From Argopecten irradians (Eukaryota; Mollusca; Bivalvia; Pectinida; Pectinidae): a stretch of DNA of 64,000 nt. The first letter of the stretch is position 1; every line of letters starts with the position of its first letter. Location of the stretch: contig NC_091138.1 of assembly GCF_041381155.1 (NCBI RefSeq), forward strand, positions 33,473,604 to 33,537,603, given 5' to 3'. A model generated the notes under the pieces. The model saw only the letters and a list, made by a program, of their open reading frames with translations, was not told where the DNA came from and did no database searches. The position numbers and the translations under genes were made by a program. Shown here piece by piece: positions 24,101 through 34,800 of this stretch.

Positions 24101-26184
24101 AAAGAGTGGGGCCTTATAGGGGAATTCAGCAAGGAAACAATGAACTTGAATTCAGAACATTCCTAGGCATTACAAACCAGGTGAGCGATACAGGCCCTCT
24201 GGGCCTCTTGTTTTTAGGTCACCTGAGACGAAGTCTCAAGTGACCTATTCTAATCGCCTTTTGTCCGTCGTCGTGCGTCGTCCGTCGTGCGTTGTGCGTT
24301 GTCCGTTGTGCACAAACCTTCTAAGGCATAAGGCCAATCAAAATTGTGAATTATATGGTCCCACCCCCCAGGGGGCTGTGGGAGGGGCCAAAAGGGGTAA
24401 AATTGAGTAAAATTTCAAAAATCTTCTTCTCTACTCACAGATGTGGTAGAATCAAATACTCTTCATAGATAGAAAGGTCTTAAGGTCCTTTACAAAAATT
24501 GTGAATTATATGACCCTGGGGTCTCTAGTTTCCCCGTTGGGAGGGGGTTAAGTTTACTATAGTTTATATTGGGAAAACAAATTTTTGCTTATTATTTGGT
24601 CATTTGTTATAGGAAATGAGTGAAAATTTGTCAGAATTATCAGTATGAGATGGCCATTTAATCCTATTAACAAATTTTTTATGACTGACCCCCAGGGGCC
24701 TTAGGGGCGGGGTCAAAAGGGGTCAAATAGGCTAAAACTTCAAAAATCTTCTTCTGAAATTCTGGAAATGGTAGAATAAAATACTTTTCATAAATAGAAA
24801 GGTCTTAAGGTTCTTTACAAAAATTGTGAATTATATGACCCTGGGGTCTCACGTTTCCCCCTGGGAGGGGGTCAATTTTACTATAGTTTATTTTATATAG
24901 GGAAAACACATTTTTGAGCATGTTTTGCTCAATTTTCATTGGAAACGAGTCAAACTTGGTTAGAATTATTAGCCTGAGATAGCATTTTAATATCATATTC
25001 AAATTTGGTCCTGGCCGACCCCCTGAGGGCAGAGGGACGGGGCTAAAAAGGGTTCAAATAGGCTAAAACTTCAAAAATCTTCTTCTGAAATTCTGGAAAT
25101 GATAGAATCAAATACTTTTCATAAATAGAAAGGTCTTAAGGTCCTCTACAAAAATTGTGAATTATATGACCCTGGGGTCTCACGTTTCCCCCTGGGGAGG
25201 GGGTCAAGTTTACTATAGTTTATATAGGGAAAACACATTTTTGAGCATTTTTTGCTCAATTTCCATAGCAAATGAGTCAAACTTGGTTAGAATTATTAGC
25301 CTGAGATAGCATTTCAATATCATATCCACATTGGTCCTGGCCGACCCCCTGGGGGCAGAGAGGCGGGGCTAAAAAAGGGTCAAATAGGCTAAAACTTCAA
25401 AAATCTTCTTAAAATTCTGGATATTGTAGAATCAAATAATTATAGATGGAAAGTTCTTAAGGTGTTTTATAAAAATTGTGAATTATATGACCTTGGGGTC
25501 TCACGTTACCCCCTGGGGAGGGGTCCAGTTTACTTTAGTTTATATAGGAAAAACATATTTGTGAACATTATTTGCCCAATTTTTGTAGGAAATTAGTCAA
25601 CTTGATTAGAATTGTTAGCCTAAGATATAGCATTTTAACATCCACATCCATCCTCGATGACCCCCTGGGGGACCAGAGGGGCAGGACCAAACAGGGTCAA
25701 AATGATTAAAATTAAAAAAAAATACCTCTAAGTTCACAGGTTTGATGGAAGCAAATACTCTTCATAGTCTAAAAAGTCAAATTTATAAATCACTGACTAA
25801 CTCCAAGGCCCAGCATATAGTGTTTATATGTCTTTAATTTGTTTCATTATTTGTTTCATTATATATTCTAACTCAGGTGACCGCTAAGGCCCATGGGCCT
25901 CTTGTTTTAATTTCTTGTATGTTATGTACAGTCAATCTCTGTTAACACAAGTCTTATAACTTAGAATATATGCTGTTTGATTTTGAATACCACCAGAAAA
26001 TTACATTATAATATATCCTTATCTTGTAATTGTCTTGTAGGGAATGAATTTGGGTACCAGTAGATTTGGAAAAGGAAGACCTGGCATGAACGACATGTAC
26101 AGGGGTGGAATGTCCGAAGCTGAGTATGCAGACTACCTCCAGCGACTACAAAAAGTCCTTCAGGACCGACGCCTCTTCGGTTAA
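12180..26184 (+). CDS. CPE: Carboxypeptidase E (M14B metallocarboxypeptidase), complete
   Basis: Removes C-terminal Lys/Arg from prohormone intermediates in secretory granules. Exons: 12180-12393, 12849-13054, 17228-17377, 19779-19942, 20867-21003, 21261-21394, 22319-22454, 22873-23039, 26041-26184. All are GT-AG and in phase, giving 483 residues. Residues 1-17 form a signal peptide ([16 protein letters not shown]). Zn ligands are His83 and Glu86 ([11 protein letters not shown]) and His214 ([13 protein letters not shown]). The substrate carboxylate-binding motif is Asn159-Arg160 ([10 protein letters not shown]) and the catalytic Glu is 308 ([14 protein letters not shown]). A transthyretin-like domain follows at about 340-425. 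The charged C-terminal helix ([18 protein letters not shown]) resembles the membrane-sorting helix of CPE. An in-frame ATG exists at 12000, but the TATA box lies downstream of it and only the 12180 start exposes the signal peptide. CPE is favoured over CPD/CPM by the single domain and the helix. Confidence 0.95.
13484..13670. mobile_element. MITE with CCCAATAAGCGCCC-type termini
   Basis: TTTGACCCAATAAGCGCCCA at the left and GACGCTTATCGGGTTGAATA at the right are imperfect inverted ends about 185 bp apart. Similar ends occur at 37846-38190 and 50386-50612, with fragments near 19200, 21885 and 48700. Confidence 0.6.
14285..14440 (+). repeat. Old SINE copy (second family)
   Basis: CCAAATGGTTAAGATGCCCC, GCGCTCCACCTTTGTCC and GAATCTCATGTGGAACAG follow the order of the tRNA head and body of the 8176 family, with the B box decayed. 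It lies in CPE intron 2. Confidence 0.45.
14890..15500. repeat. Degenerate tandem repeat, about 155-190-bp unit
   Basis: The block GGATTCT..GAATGGATTATTTGTTG..ATTGAAAATTTATCTTTGA..GGTTCTAAAT..TTTACAA..AGTGAAGA recurs three to four times across CPE intron 2. The units have diverged. No element termini were recognised. Confidence 0.6.
16521..16680. mobile_element. MITE related to the ACAGTAAAACA family
   Basis: ACAGTAAAACAACAAATCTATGGTTATAA at the left, an internal TTCCCCATCAAAGTTTCTGT, and TTTGTTGGTCCCCAGAGG near the right match elements at 17593, 58700 and 60840. The termini are eroded. Confidence 0.5.
16780..16920 (-). repeat. SINE fragment (second family)
   Basis: AAGCTGGAGTACCCTGGGAA, ATATGGGTTTCAAACTCACA and GTAGAGGGCTAGTAGAAC are body and B-box remnants of the 8176 family. 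Confidence 0.45.
17593..17772. mobile_element. MITE with ACAGTAAAACA / TGCTTTACTGT termini
   Basis: ACAGTAAAACACAGTTACAA at the left and AACATGCTTTACTGT at the right form inverted ends about 180 bp apart, adjacent to TA. It is a Tc1/mariner-type non-autonomous element in CPE intron 3. Confidence 0.6.
20436..20584. repeat. Near-perfect inverted repeat, about 65-bp arms
   Basis: ACTCTTTCATAAGTGGATAT, followed by GGATAGGGATATTCTACCCT and further bases, is mirrored by the complementary arm ending CACATATGAAAGAGT. The loop is only about 20 bp (GCAAAACCCTCGGCAAGCCT). In RNA this would form a long hairpin. It lies in CPE intron 4. Confidence 0.85.
21081..21240. repeat. Minisatellite, about 55-bp unit
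   Basis: TTTGTCCCTAAAGTGG..TTATAGACATGTTTAGCTGTA recurs about three times just upstream of CPE exon 6. Confidence 0.65.
23112..24213 (+). repeat. Hairpin-ended tandem-core element in CPE intron 8, first
   Basis: The 5' hairpin AGCTCACCTGGCCCGAAGGG, which pairs back with CCGGTGAGCT, is followed by (GTCC)n (23162-23190). Six or more units of about 155 bp (GAGTTCTGCATGGATTGTAA..GACCCCCCGGGGGCAGGAGG) follow. The 3' palindrome CAGGCCCTCTGGGCCTCTTG ends it. The first units are almost identical, suggesting recent internal duplication. Confidence 0.8.
24213..25909 (+). repeat. Hairpin-ended tandem-core element in CPE intron 8, second
   Basis: It begins directly after the previous element with the hairpin AGGTCACCTGAGACGAAGTC paired with CTCAAGTGACCT and a GTCCGTCGT-rich tract. 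Larger core units of about 340 bp follow (AAAAATTGTGAATTATATGA..CCCCTGGGAGGGGGTCAA). It ends CAGGTGACCGCTAAGGCCCA / TGGGCCTCTTGTTTT. It is the same class but a different core from its neighbour. Confidence 0.8.
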
Positions 26185-28312
26185 CTCAAATCAGCAAAAC
26201 AACACATGCAGGAGATATCGTTTTATGAAATTTCAAAGGGAATTGCAATATCATGAAGCATAACTCTTGAAAAAAGATGTACATTTTCTGAACTTCTTAT
26301 TCAAAAGTACATCTGGAAAATTTTAAGCATGCTTTACCAAAAATGATATAAAACTAGTCAATATCATAAATAATCCAGTTCAGTTATTTATAAAGTTTGA
26401 AAATATTTCCACATATTGTTAATCTCGTAATATGACTTTCAGGAATTCAATGGTTAGTTTTAGAATTCCACCAAGAGGGCATTCCACACATTTGATATTT
26501 GTACCAGCACCAGCAACGAATACACATATATCATTTTTATGGTATTTGAAGCTTAACTTATTGTAAACATGAATACAGTAATCGTATTTTTTAAGTCAGT
26601 ACCTGATGAATCAGATAACTTCAAAATCCTCAAGATTTTGGCTTATAAATGAGTTAAGTGTAATTTGTTTAATATTATACTTGTGGAATTTTAATTTGGA
26701 TAATTCAATTTTATGAAAACATTTGACTTGATAACTTAAACAATACTTGCTAAGGAGGCACTACTCTTAAATGAGTACATTCCCACACAGTTATAAAATG
26801 GCATTTCCAATTGAATTCCAGTAGAACCAACTCATTAACATCATTTAATTTTATTTATCACATGGTAAAAGGACTTTTTAATAGCGCTAAAAAGGAATTG
26901 GCGAGAGACACAGAAAATTATCTCACTCTTGAAATCTTTGATATTTTAGATCTAAAAAGGATAAGAAAGTGTGAAGTTATCTCCCCTTATAATCCAATGG
27001 TATGGTGTAATGGTTGGATTACCATATTTTCCGGAGTATAAGTTGTCACTTTTTCCCCTGAAAATGGGGGGGATTGCCACCTGTATACTCAGAACAAAAT
27101 ATAAATGGTAAGCACATGGTTCTTCGGTTACCTTGGTTAATGGTTGATTCCCCGGTGTATGAAGGAGAGGACAAGATTTAACTGAAGAATCAGGTCAAGG
27201 GAAACTTAATATTAGGGAAAACATTGGCAAATTTAGGGAGTTTATCATCGATAGGAACTCTTGGGCAAAGTCTTTTTATGTCCTATATATATATGAAATG
27301 TAATCTGTCATTTTTAAAATGGTACTCAATAGATGTTAATATTTAATTAGGTATTTAATGGTTGTCATTTAATGATGCCAGCTTTAAAGGTTGACTAGTC
27401 TCAAAGCACTCTCTCTCGACATTAATAGATTTTATTTGTGTAGTGGAAAACATTCAATTTATTAAATTTTGATACACAATATTATTTTGATACACTAAAG
27501 AATTGTTCATTTTATTCTATTTTACAGGGTTGATCTTTCATACTTGTTTATTATTAGTAAATCCCTTTTCCTACATTTAAAGCTGACATTTGTACTTGTT
27601 ATATTTCCAAGCATTTATTTCCATTATTTCTTAAATTTGTGCTAATTTCATTAAAAAAGGAATCTGTTTTAAAAGAATTTCATTTAACAAACTCAAAAAT
27701 GATGCATGAAAAATGCAGGAAAAGCACCAAGATAGGATCACCGCTTACCGTAAATCAGTTATCAGTAGCATTAGCATACAGTGACAGGTTGTTATATAAA
27801 GATATTGTTTTGACGTTAAGAAGGCTTCTATTATTGTTATATATTTGTATGTTCAAATTGAGTGCAATAAACATGCATGTTAGTTCATTATCCAACCATC
27901 AGTTTGGTTAAGTTTCTAGAATTTCAGTTATAGAGGTTTTAAAATTAATTTGAATTACCAATCATATTTTAAAACTGAATTTGTCAGCAAGAAAGAAATT
28001 TTATGATCAGAATTATGCATTTTTGTATACAGCAGATTGTAATACTTACTTGTTTATTTATTGTTTTTAGGGAGCTAAAGGTTTTGGTTTTTTAATACTT
28101 CTTTATATCTTAATTTTGCAAATATATTCTCAGTTTCATTATCAGCTATTGATTTACAGATAAAAAAGTTAAATCAACTTTAGAATTCATTTCCTCGATT
28201 ATAAGTGTATTGTAATCATAGCATTATTGTAGATAAAACAAGCAATTTCTTTGTTCTTAAGATTTTTGTTCTTTAGATTTGTAAATCTAAAGATCTCTTC
28301 ATATCTAGATTT

Positions 28313-28683
28313 GTTTAAAGATGCTCCACCGCTGACAAATAGTATTTTTTCACTATCAAAAACAGGAGCAGACGATTTAGTATTTTTCTTCAGTTACAAA
28401 AGTTACTTACTTTACACCATTACCAACATTGAGAAGTTTCAGCTTCTAATTCTACTTCAAGTTAAAGATATGAAAAATAATTAATTGCATCCCGAAAAAA
28501 TTCCATGACACTATATTCTATATGAAATTAAGTACTGATTGCGCCTGCACCAAAGGCAACATAATCTTTTTCATTTTATTTTTTGTGTTAATTAGACATA
28601 TATATACACGATTAAACACCAATTATTGTTCAAATGATGAATATCATTTATGCTCTGTCGGCGGTGGAACATCTTTAAAAGGC
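28313..28683 (-). mobile_element. TTAAAGATGCTCCACC MITE, copy 1
   Basis: The inverted termini TTAAAGATGCTCCACCGCTG and GGCGGTGGAACATCTTTAA are about 370 bp apart. The interior (TCAAATGATGAATATCATTT, GATTAAACACCAATTATTG) matches, in reverse, the copies at 46626 and 52471. Confidence 0.8.
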
Positions 28684-30017
28684 AGTTTAATAATTCAGGT
28701 TTCTTTTCATATCTAATTTTGTTTCAAACTTTGTTAAGTTAAGAGAGTTTAATAATTCAGGTTTTATCACATTCCTTATAGCTAGTGAATGTTGAAACAT
28801 TAGATCAGTATGCACGGTGTAAGAATATTTCTGGTTAATTAAATGTTGTTTTATTGTTATAACAGGTTATTCAGTACAAGAGTTGATGAACAATTACACG
28901 ATCGTCTTGTGTCGTTACGTGATCAATTTGTAGGTGATGATCAATATTGTTACACATACCACTCTCATCAGTCAAAGTTTATTTTTTCAACAACATGATA
29001 TCTTAGTCATTGCTTGATAGCCTTTTTGAAAATTACCGTGAAAAATCAAAGTCTTTGAGGAAAAAATGTAACAATCTAAATTTGAATAATAATTCAAGGC
29101 TCATGGCAATTTTTAACTTCAACAACATAGAGAGATATTCAAATTGTGTCATATGTAATTATTATAACAAATAATTTTGCATTATTCTATTCAAAATGTT
29201 ATTTGATATATATATCCAACAGTATGTTAAATTATGCAATGAAAAGATCTGTTTTATAAAATGGAATAATCAGTTATTCATAAATAATTAAAAACAGTAG
29301 AATTGTTACATAGAAAAATCAAAATTTTGTTTCTTCATTCTGACCCAAAGCTTTATTTTTCCCATATCAGGCATCAACCAAATTTAGCTCTACATTTCAC
29401 CTTTTTCAAAGTATAAACATATCCAAAGAATTCTTCAGGTTTCATATTTCTTTTAAACTCCTCCAAGTCCTCAAATTCACATAATTTTATGATGAAAAAT
29501 CAAATATTTTGTATGTGTTTTAAACTTTTGAGCAAACATTCAATACAAATGTGTTACATTAAACTTTTGAAAATTTTAAACTATGAACAAACCTGTGCTG
29601 TAGAGAAAAAGCTTTTAAGCTACTTTCTAGACAGAACATCAAATGTTTTTACTTTATCTACGTATTTATATACATACATTTCACTGTTATGATCAGACAT
29701 GTCCACAACTTATCTCAAACATGTTCTCAGAGTAAACAAAAATATGTTTATAACTACCCACCATATTGGTAACAGAAATGATGTATCACCATATCCAGGG
29801 CTTTAGATGATCATACCAAGTGCTAGATACCAAAGATTGACGAGCTTACACTACAGGTTGTAGTGAGTAGAGTAGTGCTGAATTGACTTAACAGAACAAG
29901 TGGTTTTACATCATTTCTGTACCACAAGAACTACATCAGAAGGAAAACTCTTTAAGATCTAAATTTTATAGTTTTGTTGTTTTGTTAAGTAGTTGTGTTA
30001 TATTGTCTGTGATATCC

Positions 30018-30045
30018 AATAAAAACTCTTTAGTTCAGAAAAAAT
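30018..30045 (+). terminator. Candidate CPE poly(A) signal
   Basis: AATAAA at 30018-30023 is followed 15-20 bp later by a short A run and a GT-rich tract (TGTGTTGTTTTT), the usual cleavage-site layout. If used by CPE, the 3' UTR would be about 3.8 kb and would contain a MITE copy (28313-28683). Earlier AATAAA motifs (for example near 27866) are possible alternatives. Confidence 0.4.
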
Positions 30046-30107
30046 GTGTTGTTTTTAGATTTTGTTTAAATTCAGTATTGAAGGATATTTATTACGGACT
30101 TAAACAA

Positions 30108-30275
30108 CTGGTTTTTACTAGTTTAAAGTCTTATTAACAGCAAGGGTCATTTAAGAACATGTCAGATTTGTTGAAAGTTTTGAGTATCAGAGACAAACCA
30201 AAGACCAGCGGTCAGTACATGGCAACTGCCCCACATGGAATTTGAACTTGCAACCCAGGAGTGGAGCGCTAGAAA
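30108..30275 (-). repeat. SINE copy (second family), truncated
   Basis: TCTTATTAACAGCAAGGGTC, CAGCGGTCAGTACATGGCAA and CCCACATGGAATTTGAACTT follow the body order of the 8176 copy; the tRNA head is damaged. Confidence 0.5.
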
Positions 30276-30879
30276 TAAGAAACAACCTGCTGTATATTAT
30301 GGGGTTACAAAGAAACAACAAACTGTAAATGTTCAAATCTCCGACGTAATAAAAGTAAAGTTACATGTACGTTGGAATCCAAATTAGCAGTCTCATAACA
30401 CTGTAAGTAAGTAAGTAGTGTAGGAAATACTAAAAATATTTCCCCTTACAGTAGGTTATAAAGGTCAAATTATCTATTATTATAATAATTATTCAATTTC
30501 TGTACATTTTTCCACTTTGCCTACATGAACTAATGGCCAAAATATTAAAATCAAGATATTTGGGAGATTCGTTTATGCAGAACAACTGGTTAGACTGTTT
30601 GTAAAAGTAATTCCTGATGGACCTGCAGATTTTTATACAGGCATACAAAGACATTGCCAGGGCTCAATATAAAATCACCAATGCTGTCATTAATCCACAA
30701 ATGATCAAACAACTAGATCTAATATCAACAAAAACAGCACTGGAATTTGATCTTCATTTGAAAGATGACACAGACATAATTTTCATCCATATTTTTACTT
30801 TATTAGGTTAATTTCCAAATCATTACTGCTAAAATAATGCATAAAAAATTTACATGTACAATCGGTAACAACCCATTCA

Positions 30880-30880
<1 letters not shown>

Positions 30881-30923
<43 letters not shown>
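30881..30923. repeat. (AT)n microsatellite
   Basis: An uninterrupted TA/AT dinucleotide run of about 42 bp. Confidence 0.95.
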
Positions 30924-30924
<1 letters not shown>

Positions 30925-31852
30925 CAGTTCATTATACACATGTACTTGTTTAAGCTTAGTCTACATTTTAATGGTCTAATACTCAAATCTGTTGATAATA
31001 TATCAGCTTGTTATATGACACTAAACCCATCACACAATTTGGTTGTATCCTGCCACTAGACATCAAGTTTAAAACTTTACTTTGCTTGCCAGCATGTACC
31101 CTTAATTTTTAAATGCATATTTCAAGCAATTGTCCTAAATATCAGAATTCATAGAATATTGTTTAACCACATGGATATACAAACGTCTCAGTCATTGATG
31201 TGAATTCCCACATTACACCATTACCAATGTAGCTGACATTGACAAGGTATTTCACTCATTCAGAACACAACAATCATGGAATGAGAATTAGTAGTGCTGA
31301 TCCGAATAGTTTAAGAGTAACCATGGTAAAAGATTATCTATAACCTTCCAGAGGTAATAGAATTTTTACTTTCAGGAAAAAATATTGGCTTAGATCCCTC
31401 CAACACATCATCACTGACATGAGAAATAACAATGGAATAGTACACACAATGACTTTAGTATATCGATAAATGTGGTGTTCCATTCTCCAATTAGATCCTG
31501 TACAACCAAGGCAAGAACAGACACATAAGTATCATCCATCACATTGACTCGATTAATTCTCACCTTAGAGACTGTATAAGCAGAGTAGCAACATAGAGAT
31601 AACCATCCTGTTGACTTGTTTTACCTCGGCAACAATGCATCAAAGTGGCTGATGCTAAATTTTGAGGTCGCCTGTATTTTCACTTTTTATGAAACATACA
31701 TGAATTTTTGTGACATTGATCATTTAGCTGGTAAACTGGCAGAAGCTGTAGGTAAAATGAGAAAAATCTCCGTCCACCTTGCATAGCATGTCTGATGGAA
31801 AACATATATGAAGCATTTGTTTAAAGGTCATCAAGGTCAGGTGAGGTGAAGG

Positions 31853-34800
31853 TCAGCCAATCATCATCGTCTGTCTACTGAACAGGTTGAGTGTGATACT
31901 ACTAAGGAAGGCTGGTATGCTGTCCTGTTTAGCCAGGTAGAGCTCTATAGCTTCCTCTAGTGTGTTGGAGAAGTCTGTACCCAGCATCTGTACTTCACCA
32001 TTAGAGCTTTGCTGAAATGATATCAAACATTCGCAATTTATCATGCAATAAAAACATAAATTATCAATAATTAATCCATTTCCTTTTACTTTTAACAAAT
32101 TTTTTTGAACAAATAGTACAAATAGCTATAACAGCAATCCAAACATATAGGTCTTCTCTGTGACTATCTGAATATGATATACATATATTTAAAACTGAAA
32201 CTTTACATTTCATATCCCTTCAACCTCAATAATTTTATTTCAAACAATTGTCATTTTAGCCATTTACTCCATTTATTTACTTAATTACAGACTGATGAAC
32301 ATCTAATTTGACCATAGAATTTAATGATAGAATTTGATAAATTTACCTGGAACAGGAAGAAGTCCTCCGGTGATTCGGCATACATACTCGTCAGTTTGTA
32401 CTGATTGGACGCCAAAATGTCAATCTTATATCCTGTCAACTGGTAACACACTTCACGGAACTCCTGACTCGTCTTTTTAAACACTTCCATCAGTCTCTTA
32501 TTCTTTGTCTCTTCTTTTGACAACTGTTCCTTTAAACCTGTAGAAGATCAAATATAAAGATCATACAGAGAACATAGACTAACATAACAAGACCTTCAAG
32601 AATAAGGTTCCACTATAACACAATTTTTTGCATAATCTTCCTCATTTCAAAATGTACACTATCCAAATTTAAACTTAAATTTTATGATTTGGTAATTAAA
32701 CTTCTTGCCATCACCAGCACAAATGTTGTTTAATTTTGTCTACTCCATGATAGGGACATAGGTAACAACATGTAAGGCTTGACGCCTCTATAAAACTAGA
32801 TGTATGCTGGGGAAAATAAACTATTCTTAGTTTAAAATGGCAAAAGACTTAAAAAGCTTTTGCAAAATAACCATGCCAACTACATATGTATATGCTCCCC
32901 CACTCCCGTTTTGGAGCAAAACAATCTATATCTCCTGTAAATTCTTTAATATTAGTTTGATTGCTAAAAAGACTTGGAAAATCAGAACACATTCTACAGG
33001 TTTTTCCAACAGATCAAATTGCTGATACATACCATCGATCTCTTTACTTGAACATGGTTCCTCCATTTTCTGTTGTACTTGTAAAGTAAGATCATCCACC
33101 TTTCCTTCAGATTCCTCGAGTAACTTCAAACGATGTTTTAATTTCTCATTTTCTTCCTGCAGCTCTGCAATGATTTCCTTCTTCTTTGCTTGTGCCATAG
33201 CCACAGGGTTCATACTGAAGTGTAGCACCTTTGTATTGGACGGATCATAGTCCCCCTGTCAGGAAGTACACTTTAAAATTAATATAATCACAGAAACCAT
33301 AGCATAGCTTCAATATTGTTTCTTAATTAAAGTTAACTACTTAACTTATAAACTTTCATAAGAAGGTATGGCAGTGCACAAAGAGAATTCCTTAACTAAA
33401 GATTTTTTCCAAATATTTGAAATGCTTTCCTATTTGAGAAATTTCAGTAAATGTTAAGAAACATTTATGAATATGGCGCCAAATGTCATAAGTTTGTGTA
33501 ATGTGTAATGCAGTACAAAAAAGGATTTGTAATACATGTACATGTACTAAGTCCCCAGCCATCAAACAAAAACAATTTATTACAAATGATTCTCAATATA
33601 CATTTGTGTGTATGGATTGTTGATCGAAATTCAGTTTTATAATTTGCAAGTATGATTAATTACACTGTTTGTACTTTATCTTATGATAAATTACCGTGCA
33701 CCAGTGAATTTGTTTACCTGAAGGTGCCTCTGTTCTATTCTGGATTCCAAGATGAATTTTTCCTCCTCTGTCTTCTCCAGTTGTTTTTCTAATTTTTCTA
33801 TTCTTTCTCTGAAAAGAAAAATTCCAAAAGTGTTAATCATTATAATTTTGCAGTGATTTAAATTTAGAGTCATAAAAATTTTATCAATCATACCCGCGAT
33901 TGAAAATTCTGTTATATTTGCGATAATTAGTTTTAGCATTTGTATCACCTGCAGAATATGGGAAAAGTTGTCGCAGATATGCCTTTTGAAATACACTTAA
34001 AGCTTACCTGAGTTGTAATATGATCTTCTGGTCTGTATTGTCTACCTGGGACCGTGGTACCACTCCATTGCTATTAGCAGAAGAGGAAGGTTCCTACAGT
34101 AGAAAGTATAGCATGTTACCTTAGAGCAGTCATCAATGTACTGTAACATGGAAATGGAGACATTTTATAGCGGTGTTATCATTGTGGCAAATTACCTTCA
34201 AATTTTTAGCATCAAATTTCCATGTATACATAAATATTCAAGTTTTCAAAAAAATATTCCAAGATCAAACTATTATGTATGTGGCTCCAGTAGAACCCAA
34301 CAGTCAACATTTTACAGATCCAGATCAATTTTAGGTTTTAAACTTAAATCTTTAATTTAATTAGTTACCAAGGTAACCTGTCTAGTATTGTAGTATACCT
34401 TGTGACAGCCTTGCATTTTATAATCGGTGAGCTCCTGAGTCAGCTTAGTAATGTTAGCCTCGAGCATTTCGATCTGCTTCCTGTAGCCATCGATCACTCC
34501 CTCCTGGTGCTGGATACGACTTGTGGTCAGCGACCCAACATTACTGGTCAGCTCACTCTCGTAGGAATCTATGATCTGTTTGTACCCATCTCTTTCCTGG
34601 AAAAAAAATATTAACCTGTTGAAATTTGCAATTCAAATCTGCCCACAGAAAGTATCAAATATAGTGAAAGGATAGCAAATGAAGATAAACACTGACCCAT
34701 GGTCAGCACCTGGCCACTACCCTACGGGTTTCTGAATCACAACCCAGTGCCAAACTTGATATGTCTTCTTCTACTTCTAGAATATAACTTCTGATCACTA

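Larger units (their letters stand above)
26185..31852. other. Convergent intergenic / 3' UTR region between CPE and MAD1
   Basis: This is AT-rich DNA with no convincing coding exon on either strand. It probably holds the CPE 3' UTR on the left and the MAD1 3' UTR at the right end. It contains a TTAAAGATGCTCC MITE (28313-28683), a SINE remnant (30108-30275) and an (AT)n microsatellite (30881-30923). Small open frames here show no protein-like composition. Confidence 0.6.

Noticed and set aside
23213..24132. Several overlapping open frames on both strands
   Set aside because: They lie on near-identical tandem units inside an intron repeat; there are no domains and the same peptide recurs.
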